Source: Rosellinia necatrix | Lineage: Eukaryota; Ascomycota; Sordariomycetes; Xylariales; Xylariaceae | Direction: 5' to 3' | NCBI GenBank assembly: GCA_021209875.1 | Contig: JAGYVD010000001.1 | Location: 5,146,001 to 5,210,000 of the forward strand | DNA: 64,000 nt | In this document: positions 38,597-51,890 of the stretch, in pieces | How the letters are laid out: every line of letters starts with the position of its first letter | Numbering within the stretch: the stretch's first letter is position 1 | Translations under genes and position numbers: made by a program | Notes under the pieces: model-generated | Database searches by the model: none | Seen by the model: the letters and a program-made list of their open reading frames with translations, nothing else | Told to the model about the DNA's origin: nothing

Positions 38597-41500
38597 AATT
38601 AGTAAGAGCCGCAGTTATTTAAATTTTTTTTTGCATAGTTTTTTTTTACTGCGGTTTAATATAACTTATATATTTGTTTATTATTAGAATTATTAGTTAA
38701 TTAAGTTGTTAAAAAGTTTTTTAGTCTAATAGTAGCTATTTAAAAAAATTAAATAAAAAAAAAAGCAATAATAACAGACTAAAAATTAAAAACAGATTAA
38801 TATATTTATAAACTATAAAGCTAAAATATTTTATTAAAAGCTTTAATTTAAATTACAGGTTTTTTAAATAAATTAAAACTTATATATATATTTTTTTTAT
38901 TTAATTTTTTTATTATTATTTAATAAAATTTTATTAATTAAAACTATAAAATTAGTTTTAAAAAATAAAAATATTTATTATTATTAGTTTAATAATTATT
39001 TTTATTATTATATAATAATAATTTATTATTTAGTATTAATTTTAATATAATTATTTTATTTTTTTATTTAATAATGTTAATATAAAACTTTAAATTATAA
39101 AATTTATAAAAAATTTTAAACTAGCTAAAATATTAAAACAACTTAAACTTAAAAAACATATAATATTAAACTATTTAAAAGCTTATATAAAACTTAAAAC
39201 TTAAATTTAAGCTAATTTAAACAAATTATTTAATTTATTTTTTATTAATATAAAAAAATATGTTTAATTTTTATATTTTAATTAAAGTTTTTAATATATT
39301 ATAATCTTTTTAATTAAATAAATTTATATTATTTTTATATAGTTTATAGCTTAACTTTTAAAGCTTTTAATTTTTATTTAAATAAATAATTTTTAAAATA
39401 TTTATTAAAAATTATTTTTTTTAAAAACTTAAATAAAAACTTAAAAAATATATAAAAATATAATTTTTATGCTTAAAAGTTTTAAAAATTTAGCTTTATT
39501 TAATAATAATTTAATCTTATAAAATAAAATAAAATCTATTTTTTATAAAAGTTTTAAAAATAAAGCTTAAAAATAATATTAATATATAAACGCCAACTTA
39601 TAAAAAATTAAACAGCTTTTTAAAAAGTTTTATAAACTAATTCTTTTAAAAGTAATAAACTAAAATTTAAAATTAAAAGCTTAGATTAAAAATTTTAATT
39701 AACTATTAATAGAATTTTAGCTAAATTAATAAATTATATTAATAAATTATTTTTAAAACTAATAATATTTAATTAAAAATTTATATTAGAATTTATACCG
39801 TAATATATATAACAAAAGCTATAAAAAATAACTAAATTTATAAATAAATTACCAACTAATTAATTAATTAAAAATTAATAACTAGATTTAAAAATTTATA
39901 AACGCTTATATATGTTAATATATAATAAATACTGTAGTAGCATATATTTTAAAACTTAATAAAAATCAGAATTTTTAACTAAATAAATATAAAATTATAA
40001 CTGCTTAAAATAAATAATAGCAATTTTATTAAAAAATAAATAAAACTATTAAAACTATATTAAAATAATATAAAATAATGTTATTATTTATAATATTTGT
40101 TTTATTAATATATATACTACCCCGGTTTTTTAAAACTTTAGTTCTAATTTAATATATATAAATACTTGTTAAACTATAACAACTAAATTTATTATAAAAT
40201 ATTTAAACAGCTTTTATTAAACTAATATTAATTATATATATTTTATAACTTTTAACTAAAAATATAAATATATTTAAAACTAAAATAATAACTACTACTT
40301 TAAGTATTTAAATTTTATAAAAAACACAGCAGAACAATAGTTTTTAAATAAACAAAAAATTTACGCAAAATATTTTAAAAAAAAATACCGGAAAATATAT
40401 TAAAAACATAGTAAATATAATATATATAAAAATATAATAAAAATATAAAAATATAAAAAATATAAAATTAAGTTTATTTAATTTTAATTTATTAAAATTA
40501 TAATATAAAAAACATAAAATATATAAATATTTAAAAAACAAAAGCTGTACTAAAAAAGCTTATATTTATAAAATAATAAAACAAAATTATTATTATTAAT
40601 AAACTTTTATTATAATTTATTAAACGCTATTTTTTAAAAATAAAATATAATTTCTGCAGCTTTTTCTGTTTTTTAAATTTTTAACTTTATAAGCTTTTAA
40701 GCCAGCTGTTACTAATATAAATATAAATATAATAATAAATTTTAATAAAAAATCGCAACTTTTAAATATTAAAAAAAAAAGCAAAAATTTATATATAAAA
40801 CAAAACTAACGTTTTTAAGCTTATAAAATTAAAACCGCTTAAATATTGCTTAATTATATAAATATTTTTTCTGCTCGATTTTATAAACAAAAACAATTTA
40901 TAAAAAGTTCTTTAGTAGATCTAATATTTATTTAAAACAAAAATAATAATATTAAAATATATAATGCCTCTTCGGTTAAAAAAAAAAATTAAAAAATAAT
41001 AAACATACTATTTAAACTGCTGTTATTTTATTTAATTCTGCAAGCAAAATAATTAAGCAGGCTTAATAAAAAATTATAAAAAAAACTTATTTAACAGCTA
41101 ATTAAAGCTTAAAAACAAATTGCTAAATAAAACACTATTTTTATTTAAGCTTATAAAAACAACCGTAAAAATTATATAAATATTAACTAATTATTAAAAT
41201 TAACCCTGTTTTTAGCATTACTTAAAGCTAATTATTAAATAAATCTTTTATTATTTAAGCTTAGCTTATTTATAAAATAAAACTATTTTTATTATAAGCT
41301 TAAACAATTATAAAAGTTTAAAAAAAAATATTATTTAATAATAATAAAATAAATTTTTAATTATATTAGCTTAAGCTATATATATTAATTAAACTGCTAA
41401 TAATAATAAAAAATATATTTTAACTATATTTAAAAAAACTAAATTTAGTTTAAATAAAAAATATTTAATTAATAATAACTTTTATTTAAACTTATTAATT

Positions 41501-44500
41501 TTAATTATATTAAACGTTATAAATTAGTATTAAAATAATACTACGACCGCTAAAATTAAAAATAGCTAATAATAACACTTTTTTATTTATTATTATATAA
41601 TATTTCTATTTATTATTTAAAAATTATATTAGTTATATATGCTTATATTATAAGCTAAAATCAAACTTATAATTTATTACTAAAAAACTTAGCTGCAACA
41701 AAATGCCGCTATAATTAATTATATTATTAATTAGATTATTTTTAAAAGATTAAAAAGTTAAATATATTTTTAAATAATAAAAATAATATTAATTAAGCTT
41801 AATATTTTAAAAAACGTTTAAAAATAAATAATTAAAGCTTTAGAACTTTATTAAAAAAAACAATAATAATTTAAATTTAAACAATAAAATTTAAAAAAAA
41901 GTCTATTATATAAACATTTATAATTAAAATATAACCAAAAAACAATTAATATTATTAAATTAATTTTAGCAAAAATTAAAGCATTAATAATTATAAAATT
42001 AAAAACTAATATAAAGCTTATATTTAAATCAAGCTTTAAAATAAAATTATAATAATTTAAAAAACTAATTAAGCTATAAAAACTTAAAACTTTTAAAAAA
42101 AATAACTTTTATTAAATATAATATTTTTATTTTTTTGTTTTAATAGATTTAATTTTATATTTTAAGCTTATATATTAAATTTATAATATTAATAAAATTA
42201 TTTTTATTTTAGTAAAAAAGCTTTTTAAATATTAATTTATAAATTATTAACTGTTTATTATCGCGAAAAACTATTTTTAATAATCTATATAACCAGATTT
42301 TTTATAAGCTTTTTATTTATTATATTTATTAATTTTAATAAACTTTGCTTAATTATATTTTAAAACAAAAAAGTTAAAAAAATACATAATGTTGCTTATT
42401 TTAAAAGTAAAACAAAAAAAAAAAAAATAATTTTAAGTCTGCAGAACTTTTAAAAAATTGTTTTATTAATACCGCATAAATTAACTAAAATCCTTAGAAT
42501 AAAAAACTTATTTATTTATTATTTCTAGATAATAAATAACTTTAATACGTCGGTGCTTAAAATAAATATTTATAATAATTAAAAATAACTGTTTTAAAAT
42601 TAAATAATTAATTTAACGCAGATCTAGCCCTAGCGTTTATTAAACAGAACAAATTTTTTGTTAAAATTTTAAAATATTTAATAAATATAAAGCTAAAATA
42701 ACAGTAAACATAAAATTTGTTTAGTAGCTTTTAAAAACAATTTAAACGTTTATTTATTATAAAAGCTTATAACTATTAAATTAATAAATATTTATAATAA
42801 ATATATAACCTATTTATAAGCTTTTAAGTTAAAAAATAAAAAACCTAAAATAATAAAGCAACTTAAGCAATAATTATTATTTAATAAATTTTAGTAAATA
42901 GTTAATTAATAGTTTAAAATATTGCAACTTATTATTAAAAACAAAGCTGTTATTTAAAAACAACAGGCTTATGTTTAAAAACTTTATTATATATAAAAAA
43001 TTATTTTATAGTTAGTTTAAAAATATAAAAATAATAAACTTAATAAAACATACTATTATAATAAATAAATCTATTAAATTTTATAAACTATATTAACTAA
43101 AATATATAATAAATAAAAATTTTTATAAAAAATCTTTTTAATTAAAAACGGCCGGGCTAATTTATTTAAATATTTTAGCTTAAAAGCATAAATAAAATAT
43201 TTATTAAAATTAAAACTAAAAAAAACAATTTATATACTGCTATATTTTTATTAATTAAATAATAATAAAGCTTTAATAGCTAATTTATAAACGTAATAAA
43301 ATATTTAATGTTTTAATTTAAAAAATTATATAATATTTTTTAAAAACGCAGCCTATAGGTTTTAAGCAATTAAAATAAATTATAAAACTAACTTAAAACC
43401 GCTTTTATTGTATTAAATAAATAATACTTAAATAAAAAATATTTTAAAGCTTTATAAAAGTTTTATATATTTATTATGTTTTAAAAATATAAGATTTAAT
43501 AAATAGCTGCTTTATAAAAAGTTTTAAAACCTGTTTTATTTTTTTTATTAGTTATTACTTAAACTAAAAATATTTTTAATATTTTTATAAATAATTATAA
43601 TATATTAAAAAAACTTTTAATAATTTATTTAATTTTTTTATATTTTTTTTTTTTAAATTGCTTTTATTTTGATTAGATTATTTTTAAAAAACAATTTTTT
43701 TTAAATAATATTACAGCTCTAGGTTTTAAACTATTAAAAAACAAGTTAGATTATTTATTAAATATAAGTTTTATTTTATATAATAAGCAGAACTAAAAAC
43801 TATTTTTAAAATAAAAGAAAATTAAAACAATTTTTTATTTAGTTTTTATTTAAAAATCTATCTACTAAAAAAGCAGACTTAATAAAAATATTAAAAAGCT
43901 TATATAAAACTAACGTTTATTATTATTTTAACTAAAAACTTTTAATATTAAAAAAAAATACAGAAACTTTTTATATAAATTAAAAAATAAAGTTATATTT
44001 TTATTATTATTTATTAAAAATCTAGACTTAAACAATAAAAATCCAGACTTTATTTTTTAATATTATTTAGCTATTAATACTTTATAAATAAAAGCAGAAA
44101 AATACTTTTTAACTTATAGTTTAACTTGTTAAAACTAAAATTTTAAATAAAATTATAACATTTATAAAAATTTTTATATTTATATTATTTTAATTATTAA
44201 ATTTAAAACTTAATATTTTATTAAAAAAAAAGCTTTAGGCTTAATTAAATATTTAATAAAATATTAATAGTTAGTACTAAAATTTTTTATTTTATTATGT
44301 TTTATATAAACTATTTAAACCTGTTATTTATTTTTAAACTAAAATTAAAAATATAAAAAAAAGTTGCAACATAACTAAAAAAATTAAATAAATACTAGTT
44401 TATCGTGCGTTATTAACTTAATATAACACGTATTATTTAGATTATAAATAAACTTTTTAAGTTATAAAGCTTTACTATTAAATTTATTAATTAAACAAAT

Positions 44501-44568
44501 ACTAAAAAATTATTTTTTATTACTTTAAACGTTTTTATTTTAAAAAAAAAAAAAGCTTACTAAAATAA

Positions 44569-44832
44569 TGTTAGAGTAGGCAAGGGGTGCCAGGCTTGGC
44601 ACCACCAGTTGCCCCACTGTAAGATTAGATAAGGTGGCCCAGGCCACCTGGGCTAGCCCACTTGGGCTAGGCCCACCCACCTACCTGTACTAGTAGGTGG
44701 AATTCTAGGACTGCACCTAGAATTCCACCATCTTCATCACAACCTACATACAACACCACAAACTAGACCAGCATACAGCAAAATACAGCTATTTACAGCT
44801 TCATACCCCTGACCAGACATATCAAATAAACA
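44569..44832. mobile_element. un-RIPed 264-bp insertion, solo-LTR-like, hairpin-rich
   Basis: An abrupt island of normal composition inside the AT-rich block. It begins TGTTAGAGTAGG and ends AAATAAACA, so it has the TG...CA ends of an LTR. It holds several inverted repeats: GGTGCCA/TGGCACC (about 44587-44604), GCCCAGG/CCTGGGC-type arms near 44637-44671, and a perfect 14-bp stem at 44696-44729. No matching target duplication is visible (AATAA before, TGTTA after), so the exact ends are uncertain. With no RIP changes it must have arrived after the surrounding DNA was mutated, or be single-copy and thus invisible to RIP. A MITE-like element is the alternative. Confidence 0.55.
44696..44729. repeat. 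perfect inverted repeat (14-bp stem, 6-base loop)
   Basis: GGTGGAATTCTAGG, then ACTGCA, then CCTAGAATTCCACC. Every base of the arms pairs. The left arm also overlaps a second possible stem (CCACCTAC...GTAGGTGG, about 44677-44700). Confidence 0.95.
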
Positions 44833-47800
44833 TGTTATTATTTTTTTTTTTTTCGGTAATAAAAAAAATTAATTTTAATTTATTAGTTAAGCAATATAAG
44901 TTAAATAAATAATATAGCGACTTAATATAATATATAATAAAAAAACTAATAGTAGTTTTTTATTAACTATTAATTAAAAAAACAGTAGTAAAATAATTAA
45001 TATAATATTATATTTAAAATAGTTATTTATTTTAAATTAAATAAAACAAAAGTTTAATTAAATACGTCCTGCTAAAAAAGTACTAGTAGTATTAGAATAA
45101 GCATATAACGGGTGTAAATACTACAGATATATTATTATTTAAAAAATTTAATAAAGCGGTTCTAATAGCTGTTAAAAATATAGATATTAATAAATATTAT
45201 AACTATTATTATATTTATAAAAAAATAAGACTAAAATTACTACTTATAGTTAAATAACAAGTTATAATATTTAAGCTGTAAAATATAGTTAGTATAAACT
45301 ATATTAAACTAATTTTTTTTATTAGCTTAAATAAATTAAAATATATATTAGTAATAGCTAATTATTTTAGCCGATTTATTTTTATTTTATTACTAAAAAA
45401 TCAGCTTTTTTGTTTTATAAGCATAAAATCTGCTGTTGGCTATATTTAAATATTTTTAATAAATATTTATAAATTAAAATTTAATAATATAATTAAAAAA
45501 TTTTTATTAAAAATAAAACAACTTTAACGTATAAACTTTTAATATATTATAGACTTATAGCTTTATTAAAAAAATTGTTTAGTTAGTAATAAAACAATTA
45601 TAAAAATAAGCTTTAAATACAAAATATAAATAATTAAAAGCGTGGCCTGCTTAGCTGTTAAACGTAATAATAGCTGTTAACTTATAATAAATAAAAAAAA
45701 CTTATTTATTTTTTATGGAAATTTTATTAAAATAAAAACTTTGGCTAACTGCCCTTATATTAAAAAAAAATTAAATAAATATAATAAATAAAACGATTAA
45801 AAAATAAAAACATAATAAATATTAAAAAAATTTTATAATTAAATATTAAAACAGTTAATCTGCCGAAAAAATAAAACCTTCTCTGTTAATAAAAACAACT
45901 TTATAAAATAGGCATTTAAATATAAAAATATATATATAACTAAAATAAAATAATAAAAATTACTAGCAAAGCAAAAATATAATAAATAATAATAAACATG
46001 GTTTTAAATTATAATCTGTGTAGCAAAAACTATATAAAATTATTAAAATAACGTTAAAAATATTAATATATATTATAAATATAATTAGCTAAAAAACCGC
46101 GGAAAGTTTATATTAATAATTTAAAACTTTATACCGATAAAATAAAACCAGCTTTTAAGCTGTTAAAAAATAAGTTTAAAAAACAGCAAAAACATTTTAA
46201 AAAATTAATCTTAAACAAATTTAATTAATTTATTATTTATTAGCTAAACAAAAAAAAAGCGTTAAACTTATAACTAAAAATATTAGAACTGCTTAAACAG
46301 TTTTTTTAATAATTTTTACTAGCTTATATATTTATTTATACCTGCTTGTTTATTTAATATTATTTTAAATAGCTATTATTTTAAATATAACTTTATTAAT
46401 AACTTAATAAAACTGTTTAATTATTATTTATTATTATTATTTAACTTGTTTTATTTTTTTAATCTTGTTATATATAAATAATTACTAACTATTTTTATTT
46501 TTTTTATTTTAATTTTTAAACTTATAATTATTAAAATTACTGCAAATATAATTTTTAAAATAAATACTTTTTAATTTTTTAAATTATTAACTGTTAATAT
46601 TTAAAAAAGCTTTTAATTATTTAAAACTTATTAAAAACGTAGATATATATAGGCATTTATATATTTAAAATATAAAGCTAAAAATATTTTTATTATATTT
46701 AAGTTTAATAAACAACTTAAAAAATTTTAAATCGTAGGCTAAAGTGGTTATAACATTTAAAAAAAAGCATATAATATATATTAATAAAAAATCTAAAAAA
46801 CAGATATATAAATAAACAAAAAACCAAAAATAAAATTTTATACTACAAGTTAAAAAAAACAGACTATTTTAAACAAGCAGATTATTATTTGATCGTTATT
46901 CTTTTATATTTTTAAGCAGCAAGTTATTAATTTTAATTAAAACCCTGTATATAAAATTAAATACCTTTTGGGCAAGAAAACATATTTAAAAAAAGCTGCC
47001 GACTTTTAGAATTTTTATTATTTAAAAAATAAATAGCCGACTATAGAAAAACAAATAAAAGTGCTGGTTTAACGTATAAAAAAAAAATCCCTTGCTTTAG
47101 AACTAGTTAACTAATTTATATATAAAATATATTTGTACGTTTAAAATAAATAGCTTTATTATTTACGAAGTAATATTTTAAAAGTGTTAAGCAGAGAATT
47201 TAATTATTTAAAAAAAAACGTAAGCAGATATGTTATAGTTTTTATAGCAAAAATTTTTTTAGTACTATAAAACAAGTTCTGCGATAAATATATTTATAAA
47301 TAATATTTTTATTAACGTTTAAAAAACTATAGGTATAATATTAAAAAAAAAGAAATATATTAAAAGCTAAAAATAAAATAAAAAAGAAATTTTTACTGCT
47401 TTAGAAATATTTTTTATTATTAAAAAAAAACAAATTTACTGCATTTATTTAAAACTAAATAAAGCTAAAAAAAAAAAGGCTTAAATAACTAATATTTAAT
47501 ATATATATTATTTTTAAAAATAATAAGCATTTTATTAAAACAAAAACTAAATTAAAAATTTGCTTGTTATACTACCGCTGTTAATATATTAAACTAAGTA
47601 TTTCTAAAGCTAAAAAATAAAAGATTATTTATATAAAAACAACTAATAAAAACTTATAAATATTATTTAATTTAATTTAAAAAAACGGTTAAAACTTTCG
47701 CGGCTTTATTTAAAACGCACTTATAAAAAAAATAATACCGCCTTTATTTATAAAAATATAACTTAAACTTTAATTTAAAGCTATTAAATATAAATTTAAA

Positions 47801-50800
47801 TATTAACGATATATTAATTAATAAAAACATATTTTATATTTAAATATAAAATTAAATAAAAAGCTGGTATAAATATTAATAAGTTTATAAATTAAAAAAA
47901 TTTTAAAAACTTTAAAAATAAATATTATGCTTTAAAACTAAATTTTTTAAAAGCTTAAAAAATAAAACAGAAGCTATTCTTACGATTTTTAAAAATAGCT
48001 GAAAAATTTATTACCTGATTATTTAAAAAGCGTATAAAAAGCTAAAACTAAAAATTTAAATATTTAAGCTTTATTTTTTAAATAATAAGATAAAAATATT
48101 TAAAATATTTATTATAAAATAATTAAACTTTTATTAAATATTTAGATTTAATTATATTAAAAATACTTTTAATTAAATCTAACCATATTTTTATATTAAA
48201 CATAACTTTTTATTGCTTAAAAAATAATTAAAAATATAATAACTAAAATATACTTTAATTAAATAAAATAATTTAATTTAAACAAAATGTTTTTATTTTT
48301 ATTAAACTAATTTATTAATATATTTTAAATATATTATAAAAAAATCAGATCAACTTTTTTAACTTAGCTTTTTAGCTAATTTTGCGCTTATATATATAGT
48401 ATTAATTAAACATTTTTTTTTACTTTAAATATATATTCTAATTTAACTAGGCTAACTATATATATTTATTAAAATTATAAAAAATATGCTAAGCCTATTA
48501 AAAACCAGGTTTAAAATAAAACTTTGCTGCTAAAACATTAAAGCTTTAAAAATACAGACTTATAATAAAACTATAAAGTTCTAAACAATATATATTAATT
48601 AAATATTATATAAAGCTTTTTTTTTATTTAATTAAGCAAAATATATTATAATATATAATTAGTTTAAAAACTAATAAATATTATTATAACAAAAACTTAT
48701 TAAATTTAATTTAATAATTATATTAATAATAAAAAACATTAGCTTTAAAAAAAAACTAAACTAGGTTTTTATTTTTTTTTTTTATATAAAAAACATATTT
48801 ATTTAATAAATTAAAAGCTTAGTTTATCTTTTAAACCAGACTTTTATTAAAATATGTTTTAATATTATATATATAAACTTATATATATATTAACATAAAA
48901 ATTATTTTTATAAATCGATATTTTTTTTACCCGCTTTTTAAAAAAATATAATAAATGCTTTAAATAAAAAACAACTAAAACTTTATAATTAAAAATAAAC
49001 CTGAATTAAAACCCGCGATTAATTAATTAAAACTTAGCCGCTATAAAACTAAAATAAACTTAATTTTTTTTTAAATTTAATATTTGTTGCGATAATATAT
49101 TAAAATAAACTAGTTAATATAAATTAACAGCAATAACGCTAAAATCCCCGCGGTTTTAAAACTAAAACCAGAAATTAGATTTTATAAAGTATTACTATAA
49201 GTAAACTTAAAAAAACATAATTATTTTTTAACTACGTTTATTTAACAAACTTGCCTGCTTATTAAACTATAAACATATTTATAATAAAAACTATAAAAAA
49301 TAAATTTTAATAAAGTTATTATTAAATAATGTAATAAATAATTATAAAAAAAACAGATTATAAAACAGGTTTTAGTTATAAATATTTTAACTAAAAAAAA
49401 AATTTAAATCAAAGTTTTTCTAGTTTATTAAAATAACAAAATTATATAAAAAATTTATATATTATATTTAATATTATAAATAATAATAAAATAATAGCTA
49501 TAATAAAAATAAACAACTATTAATAAATGTTTAATAAATATTTACTAGTCTTTTTAAAGTTAAATATATACATATTAAAATATTTAATTAAAAAAAAACA
49601 ACCTAGCGTTATTTATTTATTTAAAAAACAACATTAAACTGTACTAGCATAAAAAATATAACTATTAAAAACCTTTAATATAATATGTTCTTTATAATTA
49701 ATAATTATAATAAAAAATTAAATAATTAATAAAAGATTTAATTTATATAATATAAACCTGCTAAAATTAAAGCTTTTTAAAAATAAGATTATATAAATTA
49801 AATTATTTTTTAATTATAACAAAGCTTAATTTTTATATAAATATTATTTAAACAAACGTATATATTAAATATATTAATAACTAATAACTATTTAAAAAAT
49901 TATTTAAACTTTTTATTAAAATAAAATTATTTATTTATGTTTAAAAATTTAATTTAAAACTTTAATAAAAGACTTCTTTAAAGTAATAAAAACAGAAAGC
50001 TTTTAATTATTAAAATAAAAAAAACGCTTTTAATAATAAAAAACCTAATAGTTATTTTATATTTATTTAACTAATAATTTTATTATAACAAAAAAATATA
50101 TTATTTAATAAAAACTTTATTTTTTAGCTTTAATAAATAAAATAATAATTAATTATAACTTATTAACTATATATATAATTAAATAAAAAAAACAGAAGAT
50201 TTTATTAATATAATTATAAAATAGCTGTTTTTTAATTTTTAGCCGTGTTTTAGTTTATTATAAAATATAATTATTTATTTTAAAAATAAATAAAACTGTT
50301 TTTATTAAATATTTTAAAACCCAGGCGATATTTAAAACTTAAAATTAATAAACATATAAATTTATTTAAATATTTAAGCATTTTTATTTAATTAAAAACT
50401 TTAAACTTTAATAATTTATTTTAAAAATAAAAAATCGCTTTATTTATTTTAAATAATAATTTTTTAAGCTTTATTTTTTTTAATTTATAACTATTAATTT
50501 TAATTTATTATTATATTTAATAATTTTTAGTTTTTATTATAATTATAACACTAGATATAAACTTTAAAAAAAACGCAAACAATTAAAAAAAATATTTCTA
50601 AATTTATTTAATAAAAAACAAAAAATAACTATAGCTAATATATAAAATAACCGATTTAAATAAACAGCAAATTAAATAAATATAAACAGTTATTTAATAT
50701 TTAAAATTATTCTAATTTATTTAAAATTTTAATATTATATTAAAAAACCTTGCTTATTTATTAAATATAGTTAAATAAATTATTTAATATAATAATTATT

Positions 50801-51154
50801 TAATTTAAATAACTTAATAAAATATTATTAAAGTTAAAAAATTATTAAAGCATTTTTAAATAATAATATAAAAACTTTTATTAGCTGTTTTTAATTAAAA
50901 TATTTTTTAAACGCTAAAGCAAAAATTAATTATTATTAAATATTAAAAAACTAATTTAAAAATAAAGCAGATTAAAACAAAAAAAACCAGTTTTTATTTT
51001 TTTTAATAAATATATTTATATTATTTTAAAAATGTTTAAATAAAAAATATTTTAAAAAAATCAGTTAAATATTTTTATTATTTATATTAACTATTAATTA
51101 TATTATTAATTTTAAAATTTATTAAATTAAATATATAAAATTTATATATTTTAA

Positions 51155-51468
51155 TGTTGAATGGGCTTCGTACGTGTGATGCACGTACTGTTTATACGTG
51201 AAACAGAATATAACTTTTGTTATATAATGTTTATTATACTTGATTATTTTTTATTTAAGTAATTATTATACGTAGTATTATTTTAAGTTTTATATAAGAA
51301 TTTTGTTAATATATAATTTATTAAAATAACAGCGATAATATAGCTTATTTTATATATAAAATATATATGCTGTATATATATATATAATATATACGTTATA
51401 TATTTATATAAAATATATATATATATAACAGCTATAAATAATTATAACTAATTGCTATAGTTTTAATA
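51155..51468 (-). repeat. left LTR, nested element (314 bp)
   Basis: The first 50 bases keep G and C (CGTACGTGTGATGCACGTAC is readable). The second half is heavily converted to TA dinucleotides compared with the right copy. Confidence 0.87.
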
Positions 51469-51831
51469 TTAGTTTTTTTTTTTATTAGTTATAGTTTTTT
51501 ATTTATACGTTGTTTTCTGCTTGTATATAATTGTTTGTTTATATATAGTTGCTTTTTTATATAAAGTTTTCTGCTTGTATACAGCTTTTAATTTATATAC
51601 GCTTTATATAGCTGCTGCCCAGTGCTTAAGCCTGGGCTTAAAGTTGCTAGCGTGCTTTCTGCTGCTTAAATATATGTACGGCCCTACTTACAGCTAACTT
51701 TCTGTTCTGCTGTTCCGTCTGTTTTTTTTTTTTTCGTACATGCATATATATATACACGTATATATATGCACACGTACGTAGTAGCTTTTTTTTTATACGG
51801 TATAAATGCTGACTTTTAAAAGCTGCAGCAT

Positions 51832-51890
51832 TAATAATAATAATAATAATAATAATGTTTGCTGCTGCTTTTGCTGCTGCTGCTGCTGCT
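51832..51890. repeat. (TAA)n followed by (GCT)n microsatellites
   Basis: Inside the nested element, about eight TAA units are followed by an imperfect GCT run (about eight units). The GCT part keeps many C and G bases, unusual for this island, because GCT carries neither CpA nor TpG at most positions and so escapes RIP. Confidence 0.7.

Noticed and set aside
40344..40541. Open frames inside the AT-rich islands (also 51806-52057)
   Set aside because: They consist of Phe/Tyr/Ile/Asn/Lys runs produced by extreme AT content or microsatellites, with no conserved motif.
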